DNA of 64,000 nucleotides, from NCBI GenBank assembly GCA_028284065.1, contig JANQSJ010000013.1:1-64000 (forward strand). The letters run 5' to 3'. The notes under the pieces are model-generated. The model made no database searches, was not told where the DNA came from, and saw nothing but the letters and a program-made list of their open reading frames with translations. This DNA comes from Parvularculaceae bacterium. GTDB lineage: Bacteria; Pseudomonadota; Alphaproteobacteria; Caulobacterales; Parvularculaceae. The position numbers and the translations under genes were made by a program. Below are positions 1-8,212 of this stretch, piece by piece (position 1 is the stretch's first letter; each line of letters begins with the position of its first letter).

Positions 1-417
1 CGCATCGCGGAACTCAATAAGCTGCAGCGGCCCATCCTCGTCCCGCGGCGCGCGCGAGAGCGTTACAACCGCGGTCGGTTCAGCGTCCGGCGCCGCGGCG
101 AGGCCTCTCCCACCTTGCCCGCGCGTCACCGTCAGGCGGGCGACGCCCCGCGACTTCTGCAGATCAGCGGCGCGCGCCAACTCGAAGACGCCCGCTTTCG
201 CACCTTCGAGGCGATCGGGGGACGGTATCCCGAGATACGCCAGTCCGCGCGATAGACGCGCGAGATGTTCCGCCCAGAAGACCGGCGCGCCGGCCTCAAC
301 GCGCATGGTCTCGAACGCGCCGTCGCCGAGGGTAAAGCCGCGATCCCAGGCCGAAACTGCTTCGGCGGCCGGCGTAAGTCGCCCGTTGCGCCAGACGAGA
401 TCGATTGGCTCGCTCAC
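1..417 (-). CDS. pabC: aminodeoxychorismate lyase / class IV aminotransferase, partial
   Basis: The first 139 codons of a gene that leaves the window at its left edge. It starts with GTG at 417, sharing GTGA with the pabA stop. The translation begins VSEPIDLVWRNGRL and has the fold-type IV PLP-enzyme signature RGFTLGDGAFETMR at about residues 27-40, followed by a long helical segment and a VTRGQGGRGL loop. The family converts 4-amino-4-deoxychorismate to p-aminobenzoate and pyruvate in the cytoplasm. The catalytic lysine lies beyond the edge, so a branched-chain or D-amino-acid aminotransferase cannot be excluded from sequence alone. Its place as third gene of an overlapping pabB-pabA-pabC operon makes the lyase by far the likeliest reading. 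Confidence 0.85.
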   Translation of the reverse strand, partial: MSEPIDLVWRNGRLTPAAEAVSAWDRGFTLGDGAFETMRVEAGAPVFWAEHLARLSRGLAYLGIPSPDRLEGAKAGVFELARAADLQKSRGVARLTVTRGQGGRGLAAAPDAEPTAVVTLSRAPRDEDGPLQLIEFRDA

Positions 418-1001
418 GCATTATCTCCGCATAGGGATAGAAAGTTCCTCACAAGCTCGCGCCCGTCCGGCGTCAGCAGCGATTCAGGATGGAATTGAAC
501 GCCGTGCAGCGGGCGCGTCCGGTGCCGGACGCCCATCAACTCGCCATTATCGCTCAACGCGCAAGCGACGAGAGCGCCGCCTTGGGACGGCAAGGCCGAG
601 ATCAGGGAATGATACCTGCCGGCCTGCATGGGAGCGGGCGCGCCGGCGAATATTCCCTCCCCGTCATGGTCGATGCGGCTCGCCTCGCCATGCAACGGGC
701 GCGCCGCGCGCGCCGTGACGCCGCCGTCCGCTTCGACGAGGCACTGGTGGCCAAGACAAACGCCGAAAACGGGCAGCCCGGGACGCGCCGTCGCCAGTCG
801 CGCAAGCATGGGCCCGCATACGCCTGCATCGGCGGGCCTGCCCGGCCCCGGCGACAGGACGAGGCCGCGCACACGCGCGTCGAGCGCATCCTCCGGCGTC
901 GCCGCATCGTTGCGCGCGACACGGATGGCCGCGCCTTCCTCCCGCAGGTACCGCGCAAGATTGTGCACGAAGGAATCATAGTTATCGATGACGAGTATCA
1001 T
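414..1001 (-). CDS. pabA: aminodeoxychorismate synthase glutamine amidotransferase subunit
   Basis: A 195-residue class I glutamine amidotransferase. It starts MILVIDNYDSFVHNLARYL, as PabA/TrpG proteins do; the reading frame is open further upstream, but that extension lies inside pabB. The triad is visible: C82 in FGVCLGHQ, and H171 and E173 in VQFHPESLL. It supplies ammonia from glutamine to PabB for 4-amino-4-deoxychorismate synthesis. The ATG at 1001 shares ATGA with the pabB stop and the TGA shares GTGA with pabC, so translation is probably coupled along the three genes. TrpG-type proteins look the same and some bacteria use one protein for both pathways. The neighbours favour a folate role, but a shared role in tryptophan synthesis is possible. 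Confidence 0.93.
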   Translation of the reverse strand: MILVIDNYDSFVHNLARYLREEGAAIRVARNDAATPEDALDARVRGLVLSPGPGRPADAGVCGPMLARLATARPGLPVFGVCLGHQCLVEADGGVTARAARPLHGEASRIDHDGEGIFAGAPAPMQAGRYHSLISALPSQGGALVACALSDNGELMGVRHRTRPLHGVQFHPESLLTPDGRELVRNFLSLCGDNA

Positions 1002-2377
1002 CTGCCGGCGGTCCCGAAGGACGACGGGAACAGCCAGCGGAGTTTGTCCCGGCTTTCGTCGTATTCGCGCGCGGGCGACGAGCGCAGCGTGACGCCGCAT
1101 CCGACCGGCGCCGAGAGGACGCCCGACCGTCCGTCGATGATGGCGGTGCGGATCGCCACGGAGAAGTCCGCCGCGCCGCCCGCGTCCATATAGCCGATCG
1201 CCCCGCAATAGGGGCCGCGCCCCTCGCCTTCATATGTGGCGATCGCGGCCATGGCGGCGATCTTCGGCGCGCCGGTGATCGACCCGCACGGGAACAGCGC
1301 GCGCAGCGCGTCGACCGCGCCGAGACCGGAGCGCAAACGTCCGGAAATGCGCGAGACCAGATGGTGCACCGTTCGAAAGCTGACGCGCCGGCAGATAAAG
1401 TCCTCATGCACCGACCAGTCTTCGCAGACGCGCGAAAGATCATTCCGCAAGAGATCCGCAATCATCACATTCTCGGCCCGATCCTTAGGATCGGCGGACA
1501 GCTCTTCGGCGAGGCGCGCATCCTCAGTAGCGGTTATCCCCCGCGGCCGCGTTCCCTTGATCGGCTCCGCAGCGATCATGAGGTCGGCGCCGTCGGGCCA
1601 AACCTTGAAGAAACGCTCCGGCGACGCCGACAGGACAATACCCTCCGTATACTGTAGAAAAGCGAGATGCGGCGCGTCGCTCCGCGCCGCAATCGCGCGG
1701 AACAGGCTGAAGGGACAAACGTCGTCGGCGACATCGAGGGTCGGCCGGCGCGACAGATTCGCCTGGTAGAAGGCGCCGTCAAGAATGCGTTCGATTGCGT
1801 CGGCGACCGCGGCCTCAAAGCGGGACCTGCCGCCCGCGTCGCCGGGCGCATCCAGTTGATCGCAAAGGTCGGGATCGATGGCCGGAGCCACGTCGCCCAG
1901 AGACTCTGCGAAACGCGCCGCCTCGGAGGCGTCCGGCGCGGAGACGAACGCCCGCCGGCTCGGCAAATGAAACGCCGCAGACCGATCATAGAGCCCGAGC
2001 GCCATGTCCGGCAGCCCATAGGGCGTGCGGGGCAAGTCGAGCGACGGCTCGAGCGCCCGCGCCGCCTCATAGCCGATAAAGCCGAGAAGGCCGGACCGAA
2101 ACGGCGGCGCGAGCACTTCGTCATTATACGGCGGCGGCTTTAAAGCGGCGAGCCATTCCCGCGCGATGTCGAATGCGCCATCGTCGACCGGCGCGCCGTC
2201 GACAATCGCGACGCCGCCGCGCAGCTCAAGCGTGCGTTTCGGCCCTGCGGCGAGAATGGCCCATTCCCCATCGCGCGCCTCGGCGCCCGGCCGCAGGAGC
2301 GCGGCGAAGGGGCGGCCGTCCGCAAATGGCGCGAACGCCGCGTCCGGCGCGCGCCAGGGAATTTCGATCGTGACCAT
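998..2377 (-). CDS. pabB: aminodeoxychorismate synthase component I
   Basis: A 459-residue chorismate-utilising enzyme of usual family length. The N-terminal domain has GLLGFIGYEAARALEPS (about 97-112); the C-terminal catalytic domain has SASPERFF (250-257), PIKGT (272-276), DPKDRAENVMIADLLRNDL and GSITGAPKIAAM. The lysine of PIKGT (K274 here) separates PabB from TrpE, which has alanine in that place, so this is called PabB rather than anthranilate synthase. It aminates chorismate with ammonia from PabA. It is the first gene of pabB-pabA-pabC and is divergent from the AI-2E-type gene across a 142-bp gap that should hold both promoters. Confidence 0.93.
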   Translation of the reverse strand: MVTIEIPWRAPDAAFAPFADGRPFAALLRPGAEARDGEWAILAAGPKRTLELRGGVAIVDGAPVDDGAFDIAREWLAALKPPPYNDEVLAPPFRSGLLGFIGYEAARALEPSLDLPRTPYGLPDMALGLYDRSAAFHLPSRRAFVSAPDASEAARFAESLGDVAPAIDPDLCDQLDAPGDAGGRSRFEAAVADAIERILDGAFYQANLSRRPTLDVADDVCPFSLFRAIAARSDAPHLAFLQYTEGIVLSASPERFFKVWPDGADLMIAAEPIKGTRPRGITATEDARLAEELSADPKDRAENVMIADLLRNDLSRVCEDWSVHEDFICRRVSFRTVHHLVSRISGRLRSGLGAVDALRALFPCGSITGAPKIAAMAAIATYEGEGRGPYCGAIGYMDAGGAADFSVAIRTAIIDGRSGVLSAPVGCGVTLRSSPAREYDESRDKLRWLFPSSFGTAGR

Positions 2378-2519
2378 GGCGACGACGTCGTAACCGAACC
2401 GCGGCCGGAATCAAAAAGCTGCGGCGGGCGCCTGCGCCAGCTCAGCCCGGCGCAAAGTGGCGCGGCGGGGCGAACCAGCCTAGCCAAGTTCAATCCGCAA
2501 AGCTGTCAAGGAGCCGTCC

Positions 2520-3683
2520 ATGTCCGGGGAGGAGACCGCAAGTCGGGCGCCCGTTGACGCCGAAGCGTCAAAAACGACCGTTTCCGGGGCCGGCCGGGTC
2601 TTCTTCTTCGTCGCGACGGCCGGGCTCCTCATCTATTTCGGCCATGTGGCGCGCGGCATTTTGATCCCGGCGATCGTCGCGGGTTTCGCCTGCTTCCTCA
2701 TCTTTACGCTGAAAGAATTGATGCGGCGCACGCCCGTCATCGGCCGCTATCTGCCAGCCATCGTCGCCTACGCGCTCGCCTTCGCGCTTATCGTCTCGGT
2801 GACCATCCTCTTTATTGAAATTGTCGGCGAAAACGTCGACGCGTTTGCCGCCGCCTGGCCGCAATATGAAAATGCGCTGCGCGAGCTTTCCAGCGGCAGC
2901 ATCGAATGGCTTATGGCCTATGGCGTCATCCCCGACGACTTTCGCGGCGGGGTTGAGGAAATCAGGGCCCAAGGACTCGAACTTATTCAGCCCATCATCG
3001 TCGATATCGGGGCGTCGGCGCGCTCGCTCGCGTCGAATTCCGTCACAATCTTTCTTTATACGGTCTTTATGCTGCTGGAGCGAGGGCGGTTCTTCCGCAA
3101 GATCGAACTCATCAGCGAAGACCCTGAGCGCAAGGCCGCGGTGAACGAGACGATCTCCGAGATCGGCGCCATGGTGCGCCAGTATATCACCGTAAAAACG
3201 CTGACGAATCTCGTCACCGCGACGGTTAGCTTCGGCATCCTGACGCTCGTGGGGGTAGACTTCGCCGGCTTCTGGGCGCTGCTGATCTTTCTTTTGAACT
3301 ATATCCCAATCGTCGGGCCGATCGTCGCCAATGCGCTGCCTGTCCTGTTTTCGCTGGTGCAGCCGGAGGGCGGCGGACTTCAGACCGCAGCGCTCGCCCT
3401 CGGCCTTCTTGTCGCGGCGGAGCAGACCATGAGCTCCGTCATTGAACCGCGGCTTATTGGCAAGAGCCTTAATCTCAGCCCACTGATTATCCTTCTGTCG
3501 CTCGGCGTGTGGAGCGCCGTCTGGGGCTTCGCAGGCGCGCTCCTCGCCGTGCCGATCACCGTGACCGTGATGATCGTCCTTACCCAGTTCGAAGCGACCA
3601 GGCCCATCGCAATCCTGATGTCCGAGAGCGGCGAGATCGCGCCGATCCGCCATGCGCCATTAAAGGCGGGCGGGGAAGTTTAG
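2520..3683 (+). CDS. AI-2E family (PerM-like) membrane transporter
   Basis: A 387-residue polytopic membrane protein with paired hydrophobic segments near residues 27-60 and 78-100, a long soluble loop (about 105-165), and a C-terminal block of membrane helices. The C-terminal half carries family signatures: a FWALLIFLLNYIPIVGPIVA-like stretch, VAAEQTMSSVIEPRLIGKSLNLSPL and LLSLGVWSAVWGFAGALLAVPITV. The family (PF01594) was named for autoinducer-2 export, but members include PerM-type and Na+/H+ antiporter-like proteins, so the substrate is not inferable. The first ATG follows AAGGAGCCGTCC, a good ribosome binding site, and is kept. It is divergent from pabB and convergent with the LytTR gene. 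Confidence 0.9.
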   Translation: MSGEETASRAPVDAEASKTTVSGAGRVFFFVATAGLLIYFGHVARGILIPAIVAGFACFLIFTLKELMRRTPVIGRYLPAIVAYALAFALIVSVTILFIEIVGENVDAFAAAWPQYENALRELSSGSIEWLMAYGVIPDDFRGGVEEIRAQGLELIQPIIVDIGASARSLASNSVTIFLYTVFMLLERGRFFRKIELISEDPERKAAVNETISEIGAMVRQYITVKTLTNLVTATVSFGILTLVGVDFAGFWALLIFLLNYIPIVGPIVANALPVLFSLVQPEGGGLQTAALALGLLVAAEQTMSSVIEPRLIGKSLNLSPLIILLSLGVWSAVWGFAGALLAVPITVTVMIVLTQFEATRPIAILMSESGEIAPIRHAPLKAGGEV

Positions 3684-3871
3684 AGCGCCGCCGGCGACTC
3701 CTGGCCGAGAATGAACAACGCCGGACGCGACCAAGCGATCATGCCGCGTCCCGCCCGGGGCGCGTGACGAGCGATCGGGCCGCGAGGCCAGTTGGATCGG
3801 CGGGCGCGCATCGTTTGCGCCACAACCGATGGATCGTCACCGGAAATCCACAGGCCCGTCATCGCAGCGAG

Positions 3872-4732
3872 CTATTGGTCGTCAGCGCGGCGTTGCTGCA
3901 ACGCCTTCGATACGTCCGATCGACGCCGCCTCCCGACCGGCACGGTTAGCCCCGAGTCCAGGACCGCCTCATATGCGGACCCGGTGCGGCGGACCTCATC
4001 GACCGCGGCCGTGGCCACCCACCAGGATCGATGCGTCTGGACGCCGTCAATCCCGACAACCGCCGCAAGCGCATCCTCGAACCGCATCGTAATGAGTTCA
4101 TCGCCAATCGGCGTATGGACGCGCACATAGTGCCCCTCCGCGGCGAGCGCGTACGGCTTTTGTCCACGAAGACGCCCCGGGAGCTTTTCCGTCAGGAACA
4201 CGATCGCGTCGCCGCCTACTTTTGATTCCAGTTCTCCGCGCATGCGCCGGACGATGATGATCGCCGGCAACACGACCAGGATCGAAAGTTTGAGGTGGCT
4301 GACGATGAGCATGGGCCAGCCAACGCGCATTTCGGCGTTCTGGAGCCACGCCATCACAGCGTGCACGCCAAAAATGTAGGTCGAATTCAAGATCGCGAAG
4401 GGCGCCGTCACGACGACGCGCTTCGCAATGTAAGACTGCTCCCCGACAATCCGCTCCACCGCCGCTTCGATCAGACGCCAGTTAGCGAAGCTGCCAAGGA
4501 CAACCGCCTGCCAGTAGATCGCGCGCGGCCAAAATTCGAGCGTGAAAAAACTGCCGTACGGGCCGATCAACGCGCCGCCAACCCCCAGAACGAAAGCCAA
4601 CAGCCAGCGATCATGGATGACTTGAAAACGCCTCGCGAAATCAAGGGCGACCGTTCGTGTCCAATGAACGGTCGCGGCCCGCCATTTGCTGATTCCGTGA
4701 AACCGTTCCTTCATTTGTTCTTGTCCGGTCAT
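3872..4732 (-). CDS. membrane-anchored LytTR-type transcriptional regulator
   Basis: A 286-residue protein read from ATG 4732, which has GGAGAG upstream; the frame is open further 5' but that extension would run into the divergent gene. The N-terminal half has about four membrane segments (for example RWLLAFVLGVGGALIG, AIYWQAVVLGSFANW, LKLSILVVLPAIIIV). The C-terminal about 95 residues form a LytTR DNA-binding domain: EGHYVRVHT, ELITMRFEDAL and the THRSWWVATAAV block. It resembles the membrane LytTR regulators common in Hyphomonadaceae and sphingomonads, which lack a receiver domain. Only 77 bp separate it from the divergent DUF2141 gene, so that operon is its most obvious target; that link is inference. 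Confidence 0.87.
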   Translation of the reverse strand: MTGQEQMKERFHGISKWRAATVHWTRTVALDFARRFQVIHDRWLLAFVLGVGGALIGPYGSFFTLEFWPRAIYWQAVVLGSFANWRLIEAAVERIVGEQSYIAKRVVVTAPFAILNSTYIFGVHAVMAWLQNAEMRVGWPMLIVSHLKLSILVVLPAIIIVRRMRGELESKVGGDAIVFLTEKLPGRLRGQKPYALAAEGHYVRVHTPIGDELITMRFEDALAAVVGIDGVQTHRSWWVATAAVDEVRRTGSAYEAVLDSGLTVPVGRRRRSDVSKALQQRRADDQ

Positions 4733-4809
4733 CGAAACTGGCCACTCTCCGACGTTGTCCGCGGCCGGGAAAAAGCCGTCGCGAAGCGAAAATCGGAAGG
4801 CGTCAAACC

Positions 4810-5340
4810 ATGAGACGGATGAACTTTTCAACCCTTCAGTGCTCGGCCCTATTCGCCATCTTCGCTTTGGCCTGCGGTTTGGAAGGCGGGGCGTCCGCGA
4901 GCGATGAGGAGGGCAATCTGGGCGCTGGCGCACCTGGCCGGCCGCTACAGCTCACCTTTGTGAATGTCGAGCCCGAAAAGGGAACGCTCTTCGTGAGCGT
5001 CTGCACGGAGGAGCAGACAAGGGCGAGGTACGCGAACGAGCCGCACACTTGCGTTAGTTCGGCGCGGACGCCGGCGAAGAATGGCGCTGTTGTGACGTTA
5101 GACGACATCCCGGCCGGGACGTACGCAGCGATCGCGTTCCATGACGACAACGACAACGGCCTCCTCGACTTCGACGACAGGGGCATTCCATTCGAAGCGA
5201 CGGGCAACGGCCGCAACGCGCGCGGCTCATTCGGGCCGGCGACATTCGCGCAGATGGCGTTCGATCTCGCGCCGGCGTCAGAAGAGCCGTCCGCTTTGGA
5301 GTTCACAGTGTCAATGTATCGCGTCGAGGTGGACTTCTAG
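4810..5340 (+). CDS. secreted DUF2141 domain protein
   Basis: A 176-residue protein with an N-terminal hydrophobic signal-like segment (about 7-31), so probably exported. The mature part matches DUF2141 (PF09912): LQLTFVNVEPEKGTLFVSVC, then DDIPAGTYAAIAFHDDNDNGLLDFDDRGIPFE, the family hallmark of an acidic Asn/Asp turn before a G-I-P motif, and GPATFAQMAFDL near the end. The function of DUF2141 is unknown; members are small beta-sandwich envelope proteins. It faces a LytTR regulator across 77 bp and is followed after 66 bp by a TonB-dependent receptor on the same strand, so the two are likely co-transcribed. Confidence 0.87.
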   Translation: MRRMNFSTLQCSALFAIFALACGLEGGASASDEEGNLGAGAPGRPLQLTFVNVEPEKGTLFVSVCTEEQTRARYANEPHTCVSSARTPAKNGAVVTLDDIPAGTYAAIAFHDDNDNGLLDFDDRGIPFEATGNGRNARGSFGPATFAQMAFDLAPASEEPSALEFTVSMYRVEVDF

Positions 5341-5406
5341 CGCCGGACAGGCGGCTCGCTGCGCGTTCAATGACCTGAGCATATCTTGCCGGATGAGGCC
5401 ATCATC

Positions 5407-7704
5407 ATGACCTCCAACGCACACAGCCCGACGCGGGGCCGCGCCGTCCTGATTGCGCTTGCCCTGCTCGGCGCCTGGCGTGCGCCAACGCCGGGGGCGG
5501 CCCAGACGACCGACCCGATCGAGGCGGACCCGGAAGGCGTTTCCGACGTTGTCGTTGTCCAAGGCCGCCGGGTGCGCGGGCGCTCCTTGAGCGCGATTGA
5601 ACCTGAGCTGACCCTCACCGAAGAGGACATCGCCGCCTATGGGGTAAGCACGCTCGGAGAACTCCTTGAAGAAATTCTCGCCGAAACGTCTTCCGGGCGA
5701 GGGCGCAGCGAGGGCCCGCCCGTCGTGCTGCTGAACGGGCGGCGTATTTCCGGCTTCCGGGAGATCGGCCGCTACCCCGTCGAGGCGTTGGCGCGCGTCG
5801 AGGTGCTGCCTGAAGAGGCGTCGCTTTCTTATGGGTTCTCCGCCGACCAAAGGGTCATCAATTTCATTCTGAAGCCGAATATCACCGTCAACGCGCTCGA
5901 AGGGGCCGCAGAGGCGCCGGAAGAAGGCGGCTCCACCGCCATAGAAGGGTCCGGCCAGCGCCTTTTTGTCGACGGCGACACCAGACTAAGCCTCGACGCG
6001 GAGGGCGGGTTCCGACCGCCAATCCTGGAGTCGGAACGCGATGTCGTTTTTGCGGGCGACCCCTCCGTCGGAGAGCTTCGAACGCTCCTCGCGGAACGCG
6101 ACAATTGGAGCGTCGGATTTAGCGCGGGACGCGGCGTTATGTGGGACGCGGCGGCGACCTTGAGCGGCTCGTTCCAGCGTACGACCGACGATGACTTTCT
6201 GGGAACGGATGAAAGCGAGACCTCGCCAGCCGAACCGGCCGGGCCGCTCGACCAGCTTCGGCGAACCGATGATCTGAACCTTGGCTTTTCCCTTGTCAGC
6301 GCGCTTGCGCCGACGACATGGAATTTGACCGCCAATTACAATGTCGTTGATGTGGATACGGAGACGGAGTTCAACGTCGACGGAGCCGGCGGCGCGCCGG
6401 CTCTCTCCTTACGGAGCACCTCTTCGGAGCGGCGCGTCGCGGACATCGACTTCGTCGTCAACTCGAAACTGAAAGACCTGTCAGCCGGCTCCCTCGCCGT
6501 CACCGGCCAGGTCGGCTATTCAAACGAACGCCAGGAGGTGACGATCGACGAGGCGGGCGGGCGCATCGGCGCTGACGCGTCTAGGGATACGATCTCCGGA
6601 CGCTTTAGCATCGACGCGCCGATCATTGCGCCGGGCCCCATCCCGGGCGACGTGACGCTCAACGGCAACATCGAAGTGGAGGACCTTTCCGACTTTGGAA
6701 CGCTCCTGACCTACGGATATGGCCTGACCTGGAAGCCCGTCGAAAAGTTCCGGATCATAGCTTCGACCACCGTGGAGGAAGGCGCGCCATCCCTAGGCGC
6801 GGTCGGCGATCCGACCATTATCACCCCCGCCGTGCGCGTCTTCGATTTCGCCGCCGGCGCGGACACGTTTATCGACACGATTGACGGCGGCAATCCGGAC
6901 CTTGTCACGGACGACCGGCGCGTCATCAAGGTTGGACTGCAACTTGACCCGATCGAGGACGTCGAACTTCGCTTCAATGTGGATTACACCCGCTCGCGCA
7001 TTGAGAATGAGACGCGCGTATTTCCTCTCTTGACGGAGGAATTCGAAGAGGCGTTCCCAGACCGCGTGTTGCGCGATGCGACAGGCGCGCTCGTCTCGTT
7101 CGATCGGCGCCCCGTGGTGGCCGCGGAAACGCGCCGCCAGGAGTTGCGGTCGGGCGTCAATTGGTCGAAGCGTCTAAAGCGTCGCCGCGTTCGTCAGACC
7201 GGTCGCACGAAACGCCGCCGAAGCGGCCGTCCCGGGCGCATACGGATCGGCGCCTATCATCGGTGGAACCTGCAGGACGAAGTGACGATCGCGGAAGGCC
7301 TTCCCGCGTTCGACTTTCTCAACGGGTCGGCGTCCGGCAGGCTTGGCGGCTCCCCCCGCCATCTTGTGGACGCCTCTATGTACCGCTGGAACAATGGGCT
7401 CGGCGCGTTTCTCGGCGTCACCTATCAGACCGCCACCGAGGTTGACTCACCCGACGGCCCTTTGCGGTTTTCCGACCTTTTTCTCACGAATGCGCGCGTC
7501 ACCTATGAGTTCAACTATTCAGACCGTATTCTGAACGTTTTGCCCTTCCTGGAGGAAACCCGGCTATCGTTCACCGTACGCAACGTCTTTGACGACAAAG
7601 TACAGGTGACGGACGAAGCTGGCGCGACGCCCCTTTCATTTCAGGAGGACATCCTCGATCCTTTCGGCCGCACCTGGCGGATTGAGCTGCGCCGGCGATT
7701 TTAG
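5407..7704 (+). CDS. TonB-dependent receptor with atypical basic loop
   Basis: A 765-residue outer-membrane receptor read from ATG 5407, which has GAGG eight bases upstream; an ATG at 5386 would add seven residues. A signal peptide ends near the AGAAQ-like site, followed by a plug domain (PVVLLNGRRISGF, RYPVEALARVEVLPEEASLSYGF) and a beta-barrel ending in the terminal phenylalanine strand FGRTWRIELRRRF. It belongs to the alphaproteobacterial subgroup whose plug reads LPEE...LSYGF and which has a charged low-complexity loop late in the barrel. Here that loop (residues 588-613) holds 15 Lys/Arg out of 26. The ligand is unknown. It follows the DUF2141 gene by 66 bp. Confidence 0.87.
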   Translation: MTSNAHSPTRGRAVLIALALLGAWRAPTPGAAQTTDPIEADPEGVSDVVVVQGRRVRGRSLSAIEPELTLTEEDIAAYGVSTLGELLEEILAETSSGRGRSEGPPVVLLNGRRISGFREIGRYPVEALARVEVLPEEASLSYGFSADQRVINFILKPNITVNALEGAAEAPEEGGSTAIEGSGQRLFVDGDTRLSLDAEGGFRPPILESERDVVFAGDPSVGELRTLLAERDNWSVGFSAGRGVMWDAAATLSGSFQRTTDDDFLGTDESETSPAEPAGPLDQLRRTDDLNLGFSLVSALAPTTWNLTANYNVVDVDTETEFNVDGAGGAPALSLRSTSSERRVADIDFVVNSKLKDLSAGSLAVTGQVGYSNERQEVTIDEAGGRIGADASRDTISGRFSIDAPIIAPGPIPGDVTLNGNIEVEDLSDFGTLLTYGYGLTWKPVEKFRIIASTTVEEGAPSLGAVGDPTIITPAVRVFDFAAGADTFIDTIDGGNPDLVTDDRRVIKVGLQLDPIEDVELRFNVDYTRSRIENETRVFPLLTEEFEEAFPDRVLRDATGALVSFDRRPVVAAETRRQELRSGVNWSKRLKRRRVRQTGRTKRRRSGRPGRIRIGAYHRWNLQDEVTIAEGLPAFDFLNGSASGRLGGSPRHLVDASMYRWNNGLGAFLGVTYQTATEVDSPDGPLRFSDLFLTNARVTYEFNYSDRILNVLPFLEETRLSFTVRNVFDDKVQVTDEAGATPLSFQEDILDPFGRTWRIELRRRF

Positions 7705-7889
7705 CGCAGCCGCGCCATAAATGACGTGATCCGTAAAGGACATGATGATGGCCCATCGGGGTCGCGTCGCGCCAATTCGCAGACGCGCCGCCGGCCCTCG
7801 GGTCAACGGCGCGCCGTTACGACTGTTCGCGCTCCAGTCGCTGCGTCTCAGCCCCGTCTCCCTTCGGGGCCGCTCGGCGACGGGAGTTC

Positions 7890-7994
7890 CTAGAATCGAA
7901 ACTTCTTCAGCGTCACGAGGCTGGAAAGGGCGATCGTCGAGACGAGCCCCATATAAATCCCGATAAAGGCGGCGAGCATTTCAGTTCCGTTCAT
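7890..7994 (-). CDS. putative 34-residue single-span membrane protein
   Basis: An ORF too short for usual calling: MNGTEMLAAFIGIYMGLVST begins it, followed by a hydrophobic continuation and the charged end LKKFRF. It forms one membrane helix (about 6-28) with a positively charged C terminus. The ATG at 7994 has a strong GGGGAGAGG ribosome binding site five bases upstream, which is the main reason to believe it. It lies 218 bp downstream of the oxyR stop on the same strand. I recognise no family. Chance is possible for so short a frame, but the combination of strong ribosome binding site and clean helix is better than most random ORFs here. Confidence 0.5.
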   Translation of the reverse strand: MNGTEMLAAFIGIYMGLVSTIALSSLVTLKKFRF

Positions 7995-8212
7995 GGCGAC
8001 CTCTCCCCAGAGTTTCCGTGTCGGAGAATTCCGACAGCGACGAGAGTGATCTTCAAATGGGGCGCGCAGCGTCAGGAAATAAGGCGAGGTCGCGCCATAG
8101 TGAGGCAATTACGCGACGAACGGGTAAAATCGGCCAGCGCGGGGGCGCCATGCGCGCAAGGATTGCGACGAAACCCCTTACAGACGCGATATTCGGCGAA
8201 TGGCCTGTTAGG

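Noticed and set aside
2568-3653. A 361-codon open frame antisense to the AI-2E-type gene
   Set aside because: High-GC codon bias leaves long open antisense frames; its translation is charged and repetitive, without family motifs, and the sense strand encodes a clear transporter.
7851-7870. A terminator hairpin after the 5407-7704 receptor
   Set aside because: GCCCCG/CGGGGC with an eight-base loop exists, but it is about 150 bp away and lacks a T tract on either strand.
7742-7966. A plus-strand 74-codon frame after the TonB receptor with AAAGGA upstream
   Set aside because: The translation is Arg/Ser-rich and unstructured, and it overlaps the better minus-strand membrane ORF at 7890-7994.
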